This document shows, piece after piece, positions 35,219-45,570 of a stretch of DNA of 64,000 nucleotides. The notes under the pieces are model-generated. The model ran no database searches, had not been told where the DNA came from, and saw only the letters and a program-made list of their open reading frames with translations. The translations under genes and the position numbers were made by a program. The DNA comes from Mycobacterium sp. ST-F2. GTDB taxonomy: Bacteria; Actinomycetota; Actinomycetes; Mycobacteriales; Mycobacteriaceae. The first letter of the stretch is position 1. Every line of letters starts with the position of its first letter. The DNA lies in assembly GCF_001905655.1 (NCBI RefSeq), contig NZ_JMHT01000017.1:1-64000 (forward strand), written 5' to 3'.

Positions 35219-35586
35219 TTCTGAATCTCGTAATGCGGGTTGTAGATCGCCTTGGCCCCGCTGTCCAAGTTGCCCAGCCGCCCGTGCACCCGCAGGGTCC
35301 GCCCGGATTCGATGCCTGGGATGCGCCGCTGACCCAACCAGACCAGCGTGACCGTGTCAGTGCCATCGAACAGCTCGGCTCGCACGCCACCCGAACAGCC
35401 CTTGCCGTTGGTCTCGACACACCGCAGTGTGCCGACCATCGTCACTTCCTGTCCGCGCGTGCAGTCCACCGCTCGCATGGCGCCGGTGTTCAGGGCCTCG
35501 TCGTTCAGCTCCTGGACATCGCTCTGTTCGAGGTCCTCGGTAAGCCGCCGGGTGAGTCGGCGCAAATAGCCTTCCGCCGTAGCCAT
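35215..35586 (-). CDS. OB-fold nucleic-acid-binding protein (Rv2694c-like)
   Basis: 123 residues from ATG 35586. A helical N terminus is followed by an OB-fold: GQEVTMVGTLRCVE, AELFDGTDTVTLVWLGQRRIPGIESG, LRVHGRLG, the strand order of tRNA-anticodon/SSB-type OB domains. Probably binds RNA or single-stranded DNA. Translationally coupled to the DUF3159 membrane protein; the pairing is conserved in mycobacteria. Confidence 0.8.
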   Translation of the reverse strand: MATAEGYLRRLTRRLTEDLEQSDVQELNDEALNTGAMRAVDCTRGQEVTMVGTLRCVETNGKGCSGGVRAELFDGTDTVTLVWLGQRRIPGIESGRTLRVHGRLGNLDSGAKAIYNPHYEIQK

Positions 35587-35771
35587 GGTCTCTCCTGAGA
35601 CTTGCTGCGAATCCACCGTGGACCCGCTATCTAACCAACGTCACGCTAGACCTCTTGGTTCCGATTCGCCATTTCGGCGCGGGATATATCTTCGTTATCC
35701 CGCTCACTGGACGGCCCACCCGGCGGGACCCCCTTGCGCGCTCCGAATCAGCCGCCGGGCACCATCGAGGG

Positions 35772-36482
35772 ATGACGGCCAACTTGCAAGGGATGACCGC
35801 GGTACTCCTGCCCGGCACGGGATCTGACGACGATTACATCCGCCGGGCGTTCGGTGGCGCCCTGCTCGAAGCCGGTGCCGTCGTGGTCGCGCCACGACCT
35901 CTGCCAGGCAGTCTGATCAGCGGTTATCTCGAGGCACTCGACGCCGCCGCGCAGCACGGTCCGATCATGGTCGGTGGGGTGTCCCTGGGCGCGGCGGTCG
36001 CGACCAACTGGGCGCTCAAGCACCCCGACCAGTGCGTTGCCGTCCTGGCCGCCCTCCCGGCGTGGACCGGCGAATCCGACGGCGCGCCGGCCGCACAGGC
36101 CGCCCGCCACTCCGCGCAGCAGTTGCGCGAGATCGGGCTGGACGCGGCCGTCGCCGGCATGCGCGCCGGCAGCCCGGCCTGGCTCGCGGACGAACTGACC
36201 CGATCCTGGACGGCGCAGTGGCCGGGCCTGCCGGACGCCATGGAAGAAGCAGCGGGTTATGGCGGGCCGACGCGCGAACAGCTCGCCGATCTGCAGGTGC
36301 CGATGGGTGTCGCCGGGGCGGTTGACGACGCCGTGCACCCCGTCGCGGTCGCCGCGGAATGGGCCGTGGCAGCCCCCAGGGCTGCGCTGCGGACCGTCAC
36401 CCTCGATGCCATGGGCGAACAGCCGACAGTGCTGGGCGACGCCTGCGTCGCCGCGTTGCGGGAGGCCGTCAGCCTCCTGTGA
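35772..36482 (+). CDS. Alpha/beta-fold hydrolase (Rv2695-like)
   Basis: 236 residues from ATG 35772. LLPGTGSDDDYIRRAF, then GGVSLGAAVATNWAL with the nucleophile elbow G-V-S-L-G, and a late VDDAVHPV that could hold the acid and His. Likely a serine esterase or thioesterase with unknown substrate. Its 3' end overlaps the convergent DUF3710 gene by 14 nt. Confidence 0.75.
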   Translation: MTANLQGMTAVLLPGTGSDDDYIRRAFGGALLEAGAVVVAPRPLPGSLISGYLEALDAAAQHGPIMVGGVSLGAAVATNWALKHPDQCVAVLAALPAWTGESDGAPAAQAARHSAQQLREIGLDAAVAGMRAGSPAWLADELTRSWTAQWPGLPDAMEEAAGYGGPTREQLADLQVPMGVAGAVDDAVHPVAVAAEWAVAAPRAALRTVTLDAMGEQPTVLGDACVAALREAVSLL

Positions 36483-37242
36483 TGGTGCCCATCTGCTGGG
36501 TCCGCAGCTGCTGCATGGCCGAGCCCTGCTCGCTGCGGCGGGCGTCGGGCTCGACGCTTGGCTGATTGTCGGCACCGCCGACGCCGGGCTGCTGTTGCCC
36601 GAACTGCTGCTGCAGCTGCTCGAGCGCCTGCTGCGCCTGCGCCATCTGCTGCTGCGCCATCTGGGCGGCCGCGGCGCGCAGCTGCTCCAGCAGCGGCTCG
36701 GACAGCTGCACCGGCAACGGGCTGCGGACCGGCAGCGGGGTGTCACCGCGACGAACCACGGTGTCCGCCAACGAGGTTCGGGCCTCGTCCGCAATCGCGT
36801 CGATGGTGTCCTCGGTGCCGACGACGACGCAGCGGATCATCCACCGGTAGCCGTCGGCCCCGATGAAGCGCATCACGACCTGCCCCTGACCGGGCTGCGG
36901 CACCGGCAGGCCCACGACCTCGCGGCCCCAGGGTCCGTCTTCGATCCGCGCCTGCGCGTTGTCATTGCGCAGCGACTCCGCCAGCTCGGCGGCGATCTCA
37001 CGCCACAGGCCACCGGTCTTGGGCGCCGCGTAGGCCGCGATGGAGAACCGGCCGTTGGGCGTCATGATCCAGACGGCGTTCGGCACGCCCTGCTCGTTGA
37101 CCTCGACGTTGAGCTGCGAACCGTCGGGCACCGGGACGAGCACCCCACCCAGGTCCAGGCGGGCCGCCTCAGCGTCGGCCGGGTCGTCGAAGTCCTCGAC
37201 GTCGAAGGGGCCGTCTTCTTCGGGGTTGAACTCGAATGCCAT
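36469..37242 (-). CDS. DUF3710 protein (Rv2696c-like)
   Basis: 257 residues from ATG 37242 (GTG 37245 is an alternative). Acidic N terminus (FNPEEDGPFDVEDFDD), a central alpha/beta domain and a Gln-rich helical tail (AQQQMAQAQQALEQLQQQ). Follows dut with a 1- to 4-nt overlap, so cotranscribed. Conserved in actinobacteria beside dut, function unknown. Confidence 0.78.
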   Translation of the reverse strand: MAFEFNPEEDGPFDVEDFDDPADAEAARLDLGGVLVPVPDGSQLNVEVNEQGVPNAVWIMTPNGRFSIAAYAAPKTGGLWREIAAELAESLRNDNAQARIEDGPWGREVVGLPVPQPGQGQVVMRFIGADGYRWMIRCVVVGTEDTIDAIADEARTSLADTVVRRGDTPLPVRSPLPVQLSEPLLEQLRAAAAQMAQQQMAQAQQALEQLQQQFGQQQPGVGGADNQPSVEPDARRSEQGSAMQQLRTQQMGTITGG

Positions 37243-37706
37243 CACAAACTCGCATGTCCGCCGGAGGAACCGTGGCCGCCCGCGCCACGTGAGGTGTCAG
37301 CCAGCCCGGCCTCGTCGAACGACGTGACCTCGACCAACTCGGGCAGCTCGACCCGCTGCACCAGCAACTGCGCGATCCGGTCACCGCGATGCACGGTGAT
37401 GGGCTCGCTGGGGTCGAGGTTGATGAGCGCCACCTTGATCTCGCCGCGGTAGCCGGCGTCGACGGTGCCGGGTGCGTTGACGATCGAAAGGCCAACGCGG
37501 ATGGCCAATCCCGAGCGCGGGTGGATCAGACCGACCATGCCGTACGGAATGGCGACGGCGATTCCCGTCGGTACCAACTCGCGCTGGCCGGGGGCCAGTT
37601 CGAAGTCGATTGTGCTGAACAGATCGACGCCGGCATCGCCGTCGTGAGCCCGGGCCGGCATCGGAAGATCCCGGTCCAACCGAACTACCGCCAGAGTGGT
37701 GGACAC
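37242..37706 (-). CDS. dut: dUTPase
   Basis: 154 residues from GTG 37706, the exact length known for M. tuberculosis Dut (Rv2697c). Motifs: [12 protein letters not shown] (1), HPRSGLAIR (2), [17 protein letters not shown] (3), [11 protein letters not shown] (4) and the C-terminal [15 protein letters not shown] (5) that closes over the site. The trimer hydrolyses dUTP to dUMP, keeping uracil out of DNA and feeding dTMP synthesis. Confidence 0.96.
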   Translation of the reverse strand: MSTTLAVVRLDRDLPMPARAHDGDAGVDLFSTIDFELAPGQRELVPTGIAVAIPYGMVGLIHPRSGLAIRVGLSIVNAPGTVDAGYRGEIKVALINLDPSEPITVHRGDRIAQLLVQRVELPELVEVTSFDEAGLADTSRGAGGHGSSGGHASL

Positions 37707-37731
37707 GACCGCACAGACTACCCTTGGCCGC

Positions 37732-38223
37732 GTGTCAGACACGCGAGCAGTCACCCAAACCGTGCGCTACCGAGAGCGGTTGACGGTGCCTTTGTGGTGG
37801 TGGTTACCAGGTTTCGGGCTGGCGGCCCTGATCGCGCTGGAAGTGGTGCAAGGTGTGTCGGGGGTACCGACGTGGGCGCCGTTCGCCGTTCTGCTGCCCG
37901 TCGCCGCGGCGACGCTGGTGTGGATGGGGCGCATCGAGCTGCGCGTGGTGAGCAGTGGAACCGGGCCGCATGCCGAGACCGAGCTGTGGGTCGGGCCCGC
38001 GCACATCCCGACGAGCGTCATCTCCCGGTCGGCCGAGGTACCGCGCTCGGCGAAGTCGGCGGCACTGGGCCGCCAGCTGGACCCGGCGGCGTACGTCGTG
38101 CACCGCGCCTGGGTCGGGCCGCTGATTCTCGTGGTCCTCGACGATCCCGATGACCCGACGCCGTACTGGTTGGTGAGCACCCGTCATCCCGACCGCGTCC
38201 TGGCGGCACTGCAGGGCACCTAG
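37732..38223 (+). CDS. DUF3093 membrane protein (Rv2698-like)
   Basis: 163 residues from GTG 37732. Two hydrophobic segments near the N terminus ([18 protein letters not shown] and [14 protein letters not shown]), then a beta-rich cytosolic part with ending [19 protein letters not shown]. Divergent from dut with 25 nt between starts, so their promoters must lie inside each other's coding ends. Function unknown. Confidence 0.78.
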   Translation: MSDTRAVTQTVRYRERLTVPLWWWLPGFGLAALIALEVVQGVSGVPTWAPFAVLLPVAAATLVWMGRIELRVVSSGTGPHAETELWVGPAHIPTSVISRSAEVPRSAKSAALGRQLDPAAYVVHRAWVGPLILVVLDDPDDPTPYWLVSTRHPDRVLAALQGT

Positions 38224-38231
38224 CGGTCACG

Positions 38232-38295
38232 AGACGGCGAATGGCCGGTCCACGCACGCAACTGGTTGCGAGTGCGGACCGGCCATTCGCCGTCT
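38232..38295. terminator. Long bidirectional hairpin
   Basis: Perfect 20-bp outer arms (38232-38251 and 38276-38295), then a further inner stem CGCAAC/GTTGCG with a 2-nt centre at 38263-38264, interrupted by a few mismatches. It fills the gap between the convergent DUF3093 and DUF4193 genes and should end both transcripts. Confidence 0.8.
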
Positions 38296-38305
38296 GTGTG
38301 AATCC

Positions 38306-38608
38306 CTAGGCGGCGCAGTCGGTGCAGATCATCACGCCGTTCTTCTCGCTGGCGAGACGACTGCGGTGTTGCACCAGGAAGCAGCTCGAGCAGGTGAACT
38401 CATCGGCCTGCTTGGGCACCACTCGGACCGAGAGTTCCTCGCCCGACAGGTCAGCGCCCGGCAACTCGAAGTTCTCGGCCGAATCGGTCTCGTCGACGTC
38501 GACGACGGCGGACTGCGCTTCGTTGCGCCGCGCTTTCAGCTCCTCCAGAGAGTCCTCGGAAACCTCGTCAGTCTCAGAACGCCGCGGGGCGTCGTAATCG
38601 GTAGCCAT
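38306..38608 (-). CDS. DUF4193 zinc-ribbon protein (Rv2699c-like)
   Basis: 100 residues from ATG 38608 with GGAGGGG upstream; same length as the M. tuberculosis protein. Acidic N-terminal half and a C-terminal pair CSSC and CTDC spaced for one zinc. Conserved throughout actinobacteria; likely a small regulator or adaptor that binds nucleic acid or RNA polymerase, unproven. Confidence 0.83.
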   Translation of the reverse strand: MATDYDAPRRSETDEVSEDSLEELKARRNEAQSAVVDVDETDSAENFELPGADLSGEELSVRVVPKQADEFTCSSCFLVQHRSRLASEKNGVMICTDCAA

Positions 38609-38770
38609 GGTCATCCCCTCCGTTACCTTGCAGCAGAGCTTTGTACCAGCGTCGAACGCTTCTACCAAATGATTCGTGCCCAGAAAGCGCGCCGATTATA
38701 TGTGATTTGCATCACACACGCCAGAGGTGGTTCGTAATCGCGCAGGATGCGGGGCATCTACAGTGCACGT

Positions 38771-39421
38771 GTGGTCGCACAAATCACCGAGGGCACGGCC
38801 TTCGACAAGCACGGTCGGCCGTTCCGGCGGCGCAACTTCGTGCCCGCCGCCGTCCTGTTCGCGGTACTGGCCGTGGCGACGCTGATCGCCTGGCTGGTCG
38901 TCGCCAACCAACCTGCCGAGATCCACCAGGCGATCACCTGCAATCCCCCGCCGGCACCGAGCGAGCCGAATCAGCCGAAGCTCGGCGAGGAGGTGTCGCA
39001 GTCCTCGATGGTCAACGTGGTGCCGGCCAAGCTCGCCGACACCAAGATCAAGGTGCTCAACGCCAGCGGCCAGGGCGGCCAGGCCAGCGAGGTCGCCGGC
39101 GAGCTGCGCGACCTCGGATTCGGCCAGCCGGCGGCCAGCAATGACCCGGTGTACGCCGGCACCCGCATGGAGTGCCAGGGCCAGATCCGGTTCGGGCCGG
39201 CCGGCAAGTCCGCTGCTGCCGCGCTGTGGCTCGTCGCACCGTGCACCCAGCTGTTCCAGGACCAGCGGCCCGACGACAGCGTCGACCTGGCGATCGGCAC
39301 CGAGTTCAACGAGCTCGCCCACAGCGACGACATCGAGGCCATGCTGGCCAGCCTGAAGCCGGACGCGACCCAACCGGCCGACACGTCGCTGCTGCCGAAG
39401 ATCCACAGCGGGACCTGCTAG
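38771..39421 (+). CDS. cei: Cell envelope integrity protein Cei (LytR_C domain)
   Basis: 216 residues from GTG 38771, matching Rv2700; ATG 38747 in frame is an alternative. One N-terminal membrane helix (AAVLFAVLAVATLIAWLVV), then a periplasmic LytR_C domain with DTKIKVLNASGQGGQASEVA and paired cysteines. In M. tuberculosis Cei is needed for envelope integrity and resistance to cell-wall drugs. Tail to tail with suhB, 0 nt apart. Confidence 0.85.
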   Translation: MVAQITEGTAFDKHGRPFRRRNFVPAAVLFAVLAVATLIAWLVVANQPAEIHQAITCNPPPAPSEPNQPKLGEEVSQSSMVNVVPAKLADTKIKVLNASGQGGQASEVAGELRDLGFGQPAASNDPVYAGTRMECQGQIRFGPAGKSAAAALWLVAPCTQLFQDQRPDDSVDLAIGTEFNELAHSDDIEAMLASLKPDATQPADTSLLPKIHSGTC

Positions 39422-40267
39422 CTACCGGTAGCCGATCCGCTCCAACTGCGCCGTCAGCGCCGCGAACACGCCCGGCGCTGCGGCGATGACGAGGTCGTCG
39501 GCGTCACCCGAGGGCAGCCGGACCAGCGCGCCCGCCTCCTGCGCGATCAGGGCTGCGGCGGCCCAATCCCACACGTGCACACCGGATTCGAAGTACGCGT
39601 CGAGCTGCCCGGCGGCGACCATGCACAGATCCAGGGCGCACGACCCGACCCGCCGGATGTCACGCACCTCGGCCAGCAGCTCGGCCACCGCACCGGCCTG
39701 ACGGCGCCGTCGTTCCCTCGCGTAGGCGAACCCGGTTGCCACCAGCGCCATCGGGAGTTCGTCGATGACGTTGCAGCGCAAGGCGGTCGCCACGCCGTCG
39801 CGGGTCACCACGGCCCCGCCGCCGCGGGCGGCGGAGTACACCTCGCCGGTCGCGGCATTGGCCACGGCGCCGGCCACCGACACGCCGTCGACCTGGACGC
39901 CGACGGACACCGCGTAGGCACCCAGCCCGTACATGAAGTTCACCGTGCCGTCGATGGGGTCGAGGACCCACACCGGCACGCCGGCGGGAGCCCGCGTAGC
40001 GCCGCCCTCCTCCTCGCCCAGGATCGCGTCATCAGGCCGCAGCTGCGCCAGCCTCTCCCGCAGCAACCGCTCGGTCTCGGTGTCCACCACGGTCACCGGA
40101 TCGGTGGGACTGCTCTTGGTGCGCACTGCCGCGCCGCCCTGCTGAGCGCCGGCGAAAACCTCGCCGCGCCGCCGACGGACGAACCCGGCGGCCTCTGTCG
40201 CCAGCTGCTCGGCAAGCGCTCGCAGCGCAGCAGGTGCGGCGCCACTTTCGGGTTCGCGTGCTGTCAT
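39422..40267 (-). CDS. suhB: Inositol-1-monophosphatase SuhB
   Basis: 281 residues from ATG 40267. Metal-binding motifs of the IMPase family: EEEGG, DPIDGTVNF and WDWAAAALI. It releases myo-inositol from inositol 1-phosphate with Mg2+, feeding phosphatidylinositol, mannosides and mycothiol. Position matches Rv2701c. Confidence 0.93.
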   Translation of the reverse strand: MTAREPESGAAPAALRALAEQLATEAAGFVRRRRGEVFAGAQQGGAAVRTKSSPTDPVTVVDTETERLLRERLAQLRPDDAILGEEEGGATRAPAGVPVWVLDPIDGTVNFMYGLGAYAVSVGVQVDGVSVAGAVANAATGEVYSAARGGGAVVTRDGVATALRCNVIDELPMALVATGFAYARERRRRQAGAVAELLAEVRDIRRVGSCALDLCMVAAGQLDAYFESGVHVWDWAAAALIAQEAGALVRLPSGDADDLVIAAAPGVFAALTAQLERIGYR

Positions 40268-40338
40268 GACACCTATCGCAGCACACGCGGTTAGGGTGTG
40301 GATCACGCCCTCTTCCCCACCCCCTTCAAGGAGTGCAG

Positions 40339-41127
40339 ATGACCGAGACGCCCACCGCCGCCGCTGACGGCTCACAGCATCGAGCGCTGGGGATCGACGT
40401 CGGCGGCAGCGGCGTCAAAGGCGGCATCGTCGACCTCGACACCGGCCAGCTGATCGGTGAGCGCTTCCGGCTTCCCACCCCGCAACCGGCCACCCCCGAG
40501 GCCGTATCGGAAACCGTCGCCGCCGTCGTCCGCGAGTTCGGCTGGACGGGACCGCTCGGCGTGACCTATCCGGGTGTGGTGACCGAGGGCATCGTGCGCA
40601 CCGCAGCCAACGTCGACAGCAGCTGGATCGGGACCAACGTGCGGGAGATGTTCGCCTCGCGGCTGGACGGCCAGGAGGTGACGGTGCTCAACGACGCGGA
40701 TGCCGCCGGACTGGCCGAGGAGAAGTTCGGCGCGGGCCGCGACGTCAGCGGCCTGGTCGTGTTGCTGACGTTCGGCACCGGCATCGGTTCGGCGGTGATC
40801 TACGACGGTGTCCTGTTGCCCAACACCGAATTCGGGCACATCGAGGTCGGCGGCAAGGAAGCCGAGCACCGCGCGGCGTCGTCGGTCAAGGAACGCAAGG
40901 ACTGGTCGTACGAGCGGTGGACCGAGGAGGTCACCAAGGTGCTGGTGGCCGTCGAGAACGCCATCTGGCCGGACCTGTTCATCGTCGGCGGCGGCATCAG
41001 CAAGAAGGCCGACAAGTGGGTGCCGCTGCTGAAGAACCGCACGCCCGTGGTGGCCGCGACGCTGCAGAACTCGGCCGGCATCGTCGGCGCGGCGATGGCC
41101 GCGGACGGCGCTCTGCACCGCCATTAG
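40339..41127 (+). CDS. ppgK: Polyphosphate glucokinase
   Basis: 262 residues from ATG 40339, which has AAGGAG 6 nt upstream (GTG 40333 also possible). ROK-family signatures: [16 protein letters not shown] (phosphate 1), the [12 protein letters not shown] catalytic Asp, [12 protein letters not shown] (phosphate 2) and the C-terminal [11 protein letters not shown]. It phosphorylates glucose using polyphosphate or ATP. Matches Rv2702, directly before sigA. Confidence 0.95.
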   Translation: MTETPTAAADGSQHRALGIDVGGSGVKGGIVDLDTGQLIGERFRLPTPQPATPEAVSETVAAVVREFGWTGPLGVTYPGVVTEGIVRTAANVDSSWIGTNVREMFASRLDGQEVTVLNDADAAGLAEEKFGAGRDVSGLVVLLTFGTGIGSAVIYDGVLLPNTEFGHIEVGGKEAEHRAASSVKERKDWSYERWTEEVTKVLVAVENAIWPDLFIVGGGISKKADKWVPLLKNRTPVVAATLQNSAGIVGAAMAADGALHRH

Positions 41128-41319
41128 CGGCCCGCGAACGCTCCGAGCCTGCCGCTGATACGGCTTCTGGGCACTATGTCGTTACAATGGTCAACGGCGG
41201 CCGCCTGAACGGATAGCGGTGAAACATCCGATCGAAGATCGACGCCAATATTCGACAGCCGACGCTTTTCGGTGGCGCGTGCCCACGCCACCGATGTACG
41301 TATGACCGAAAGGGTGGCC

Positions 41320-42759
<1,440 letters not shown>

Positions 42760-42890
42760 GCAACACGCCCGTTTTCGGTGTTTACCAGCGGAAACGTGCT
42801 GTTCTCGGCTTAGCACACAGCTGCCAGTTAAGGTATTGGGCATGCCAAGTAGCTGCCCCGTACCTGCCCACAACCGCCCGGCGGTGCCCC

Positions 42891-43805
42891 ATGGCCGCTA
42901 AGCGCACTCCCGCACCGCCACTCGACTTGCAGCCGCTGGTGGCCAGCTGGGAGCTGGCGCTGCGCAGCGACCGCAAGAGCCGCGAGACCATCAAGAGCTA
43001 CCTGGCCGGTGTCAACCAGTTCCTCGCCTGGTGCGCCGCCGAGGGCCAGGTGGCCGAGCTGACTAAGCCCCTGGTGCGCGCCTTCGTGGCGCACCTGCTT
43101 GAGCAGGGTGCTGAACCGGCCACGGCACGCGCCCGCCAGCTCTCCCTGCGCCGCTTCTCCGCGTGGCTTGAGGAGGAGGGCGAGATCGACACCGACCCGC
43201 TGCTGGGCTTGAAGGCGCCGAAGCTTGACACCAAGGTGACGCAGAGCCTGGACGACGAGCAGGTGCGCGCGCTCCTCAAGGCGTGCGCGGGTAAGGAGCT
43301 GCGCGACCGGCGCGACGAGGCGCTGGTCCGGCTGATGGTCGAGACGGGCATGCGGGCCGGTGAGGTGGTGGCGCTGCGCCTCGATGACATCGACTTGGTG
43401 CGCGGGGTGGCGATGGTGGTGCGCGGCAAAGGCGGCAAGGGCCGCCTGGTGCCCTTCGGCGCACAGACTGCCCGCGCCATCGACCGCTACATGCGACTGC
43501 GCCGTACCCACCTGCGGGCCGACACCGCCGACTTGTGGCTGGGCGAGCGGCAGAAGGGGTTCAGCTACTACGGGCTGCACGCCGCGCTGCGCGACCGCGC
43601 CGCCAAGGCGGGCCTGGTGGGCTTCCACCCTCACCTACTACGCCACACCGCCGCCAGCCGCTGGCTGGCCGCCGGTGGCAGCGAGGGCGGGCTGATGGCC
43701 GTGGCGGGGTGGAGTACGCGCGACATGATCGACCGCTACACCCGCAGCACCGCTGCAGAGCGCGCGGCTGCGGAGGCCCGCAGCCTGGGCCTGGGCGACC
43801 TGTAG
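42891..43805 (+). CDS. Tyrosine recombinase/integrase
   Basis: 304 residues from ATG 42891. N-terminal SAM-like core-binding domain (residues 12-95), then the catalytic domain with Arg155 (ETGMRAGEV), Lys180/183 (RGKGGKGR), His248-x2-Arg251 (HLLRH), Trp274 and nucleophile Tyr283 (MIDRYTR). The full set suggests an active enzyme. It would recombine the element's attP with the sigA 3' end. Nearest gene to attL and codirectional with sigA, so readthrough from sigA may drive it. Confidence 0.93.
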   Translation: MAAKRTPAPPLDLQPLVASWELALRSDRKSRETIKSYLAGVNQFLAWCAAEGQVAELTKPLVRAFVAHLLEQGAEPATARARQLSLRRFSAWLEEEGEIDTDPLLGLKAPKLDTKVTQSLDDEQVRALLKACAGKELRDRRDEALVRLMVETGMRAGEVVALRLDDIDLVRGVAMVVRGKGGKGRLVPFGAQTARAIDRYMRLRRTHLRADTADLWLGERQKGFSYYGLHAALRDRAAKAGLVGFHPHLLRHTAASRWLAAGGSEGGLMAVAGWSTRDMIDRYTRSTAAERAAAEARSLGLGDL

Positions 43806-44031
43806 GCGCTCAACACGCGGTGTACTCACTGCCAGTTCTAGCAGGGTGCAGCGCGCAAACCCGCAGCTAAACCACGCCCAGCGCGCTTGGCATCGCCTGT
43901 GGCGCAACGCTTCTCACGCAGCACCGCCAGCGCCGTGTACTAGCCTGTGCCTGCCAGCACAACTACATACCGCCAACCGCCAAGACCGCGTCATGCGCAA
44001 CGCCAGCCCACAAGGGGCCGTCAACGACACG

Positions 44032-44061
44032 GGGCCAGCAGGAAGACCTGCCTGGCCCTTT
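44032..44061 (+). terminator. Stem-loop after the integrase
   Basis: GGGCCAGCAGG (44032-44042), loop AAGA, then CCTG-C-CTGGCCC (44047-44058) and TTT. One bulged C. It could end the integrase transcript before the next gene. The rest of 43806-44089 shows no gene. Confidence 0.45.
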
Positions 44062-44089
44062 GTCTTTGGCCAACCCCTAGGAGGGCCAA

Positions 44090-44707
44090 GTGTCAACCGG
44101 CACACCAGAAATGACGCCGCCAGGCGACCCGTTGGAGGCAAAGACCGGGCTACCCGCCGAACAGCGGCGCGCCCGCGCACAGATCGCCGCACACTCGCGC
44201 TGGTCTCGCACCACCAACCGGACGGCAGCCACCGCAGCAGCACGAGGCGCGCAGCTGCGCAAGCTCGAAGACCAGGTGGACCCCAAGCGGGAACTGTCGC
44301 CTGAGTTGCGCGGCAAGCTGGTGGAGAACGCCCGCCGGGCGCAGATGATCAGCATGGCCTACGTGATGCACCCGACCGATGCGGAGACCATCGACCTCAC
44401 GCGGTGGGGTGCCAGCGGTGGGCTGCTGGTGCCCGGCGGCTACGGCAGCAGCGGCGAGTCGGCCAGCACGAACATCTTCGGCGGGCCTGAGATCCAGCGC
44501 GTCATCAGCCCCAGCGTGCCGCAGGGCACCGCGCTGCTGGCCGACTGGTCCACCATCCGGCTGTACGTGCGGGAGCAGATCAACGTGCTGCTCGACATCA
44601 GCGGCGAGCTGTTCAAGTCCAACCAGTTCATCGCCCGTGGTGAGGGCCGGTTCGGCATCGGGGTGCTGCGGCCCAGCGCCATCGCGGATATCGACCTCAC
44701 GCCGTAA
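44090..44707 (+). CDS. Chimeric phage protein: small helical N-terminal domain joined to HK97 capsid C-terminal end
   Basis: 205 residues from GTG 44090 with AGGAGG upstream. Residues 30-95 (HSRWSRTTNRTAATAAARGA, then a charged helix to RRAQMISMAYV) look like a small helical protein common in mycobacterial elements. Residues about 135-205 (APOS-free segment GTALLADWSTIRLYVRE, SGELFKSNQFIARGEGRFGIGV, ending RPSAIADIDLT in separate pieces) resemble only the last part of an HK97-fold major capsid protein. Too short to build a capsid, so either a fusion product of deletion or an inhibitor of helper-phage assembly. Confidence 0.55.
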   Translation: MSTGTPEMTPPGDPLEAKTGLPAEQRRARAQIAAHSRWSRTTNRTAATAAARGAQLRKLEDQVDPKRELSPELRGKLVENARRAQMISMAYVMHPTDAETIDLTRWGASGGLLVPGGYGSSGESASTNIFGGPEIQRVISPSVPQGTALLADWSTIRLYVREQINVLLDISGELFKSNQFIARGEGRFGIGVLRPSAIADIDLTP

Positions 44708-44871
44708 TGCCCGGCACCGACGACGGCGTGACTGCCGTGAAGGACGGCGGGCAGTGGCGGTGGTGCTGGCGTGCACCGTGGGCCAGCACCACCACCAGCC
44801 CCGACACGTACGCCACCAAGCGGGCCGCGCTAGCTGCTGGCCGCGCGTGGCTGGCTGAGCAGGGCCAGTGA
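44707..44871 (+). CDS. Small Trp-rich element protein
   Basis: 54 residues, ATG in a TAATG overlap with the previous stop. Contains WRWCWRAPW, then a helix with AAGRAWLAEQG, a layout seen in small phage hypothetical proteins. The tight coupling on both sides supports a real gene; function unknown. Confidence 0.5.
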   Translation: MPGTDDGVTAVKDGGQWRWCWRAPWASTTTSPDTYATKRAALAAGRAWLAEQGQ

Positions 44872-45047
44872 ACGTGTGGGACGAGGACGACGGCGGCGAG
44901 TGGCTCGAAGTGGGCGAGTGCGCCAAGCGCATGGGCTGCACACCCGAGCGGGTGCTGGACCTGGTGCGCCGCCGTGCCCTGCGCACCCGCCACGCCTACG
45001 GCGTCACCCTGGTGCAGCCCGCCATCCTGGGCGGTGCCGTGGGGTAG
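44868..45047 (+). CDS. Small excisionase-like helix-turn-helix protein
   Basis: 59 residues from GTG 44868, overlapping the previous stop (GTGA). WLEVGECAKRMGCTPERVLDLVRRRALRT in consecutive parts reads as a MerR/excisionase helix-turn-helix, where a winged-helix protein steers the integrase towards excision. Could also be a repressor of the small operon. Confidence 0.55.
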   Translation: MNVWDEDDGGEWLEVGECAKRMGCTPERVLDLVRRRALRTRHAYGVTLVQPAILGGAVG

Positions 45048-45351
45048 AGCTTGCCGCCGCACGCCTCCTCGTCAGTCGTTGCGCGGCGGCAACGGGTGCG
45101 GTGCGGGAGCACACCGCCATGTGCCCGCACCGCACCCACCTTGGACAGCTGTGCTGCGCGGCCAGCCTGGCGCGTGACCAGACGATGGCCCCTAGCGCGC
45201 CGAGCCCCACCGGGCCGCGCAGCACAGCCCAAGCAACCACACCAGCCCACCCCCAAACGAGCCGCAGCGTTGACCACAGCGACCGCCCGAGCCGCCACCA
45301 CAGCGCCGCCAGAGGGGTAAGGGGGGTTCAAAGTTCCCAGCCTCGCCAGCA

Positions 45352-45376
45352 CCCGATCTGCCCGGATCGGGTTTTC
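45352..45376 (+). terminator. Intrinsic-type terminator in the element
   Basis: CCCGATC (45352-45358), 6-nt loop, GATCGGG (45365-45371), then TTTTC. Short but with the T tract that most terminators here lack. It would separate the left gene block from the HTH gene. Confidence 0.55.
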
Positions 45377-45504
45377 TACCCCCGGCGCAAAGTGAACGCA
45401 CGAATGGGCGCTGCGGCACGGCGCCAGGGTCGCGCTGGCGGGCCTAGATCGGCCCTGATCTGCGGGAATCGTCCCCGCAACGGCATCACTCGCGGCGGGT
45501 AGGC

Positions 45505-45523
45505 GTTCACCGCCAAAGTGAAC
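45505..45523. promoter_or_regulatory. Inverted repeat GTTCAC-N7-GTGAAC before the HTH gene
   Basis: Lies about 50 nt upstream of the HTH-protein start. Its right half belongs to CAAAGTGAAC, repeated directly 126 bp upstream (45388-45397). Symmetry suggests a binding site for an element-encoded regulator. Confidence 0.4.
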
Positions 45524-45570
45524 ACCGGGCGCCTGGCCGCGCCGGGGTGTGTACCAGGAAAGGGTGCCCT

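Larger units (their letters stand above)
45048..45570. other. 523-bp stretch without a convincing gene
   Basis: It contains a weak 89-codon frame (TTG 45051 to 45320), another rightward frame with MCPHRTHLGQLCC from ATG 45119, a terminator-like hairpin at 45352 and two copies of CAAAGTGAAC (45388-45397 and 45514-45523). None of the frames has a good ribosome binding site or recognisable domain. Probably a regulatory and decayed region of the element. Confidence 0.5.

Noticed and set aside
45051-45320. 89-codon frame in the element as a gene
   Set aside because: TTG start, no ribosome binding site, Arg/Ala/Pro-rich composition without a recognisable fold; kept only as a weak possibility.
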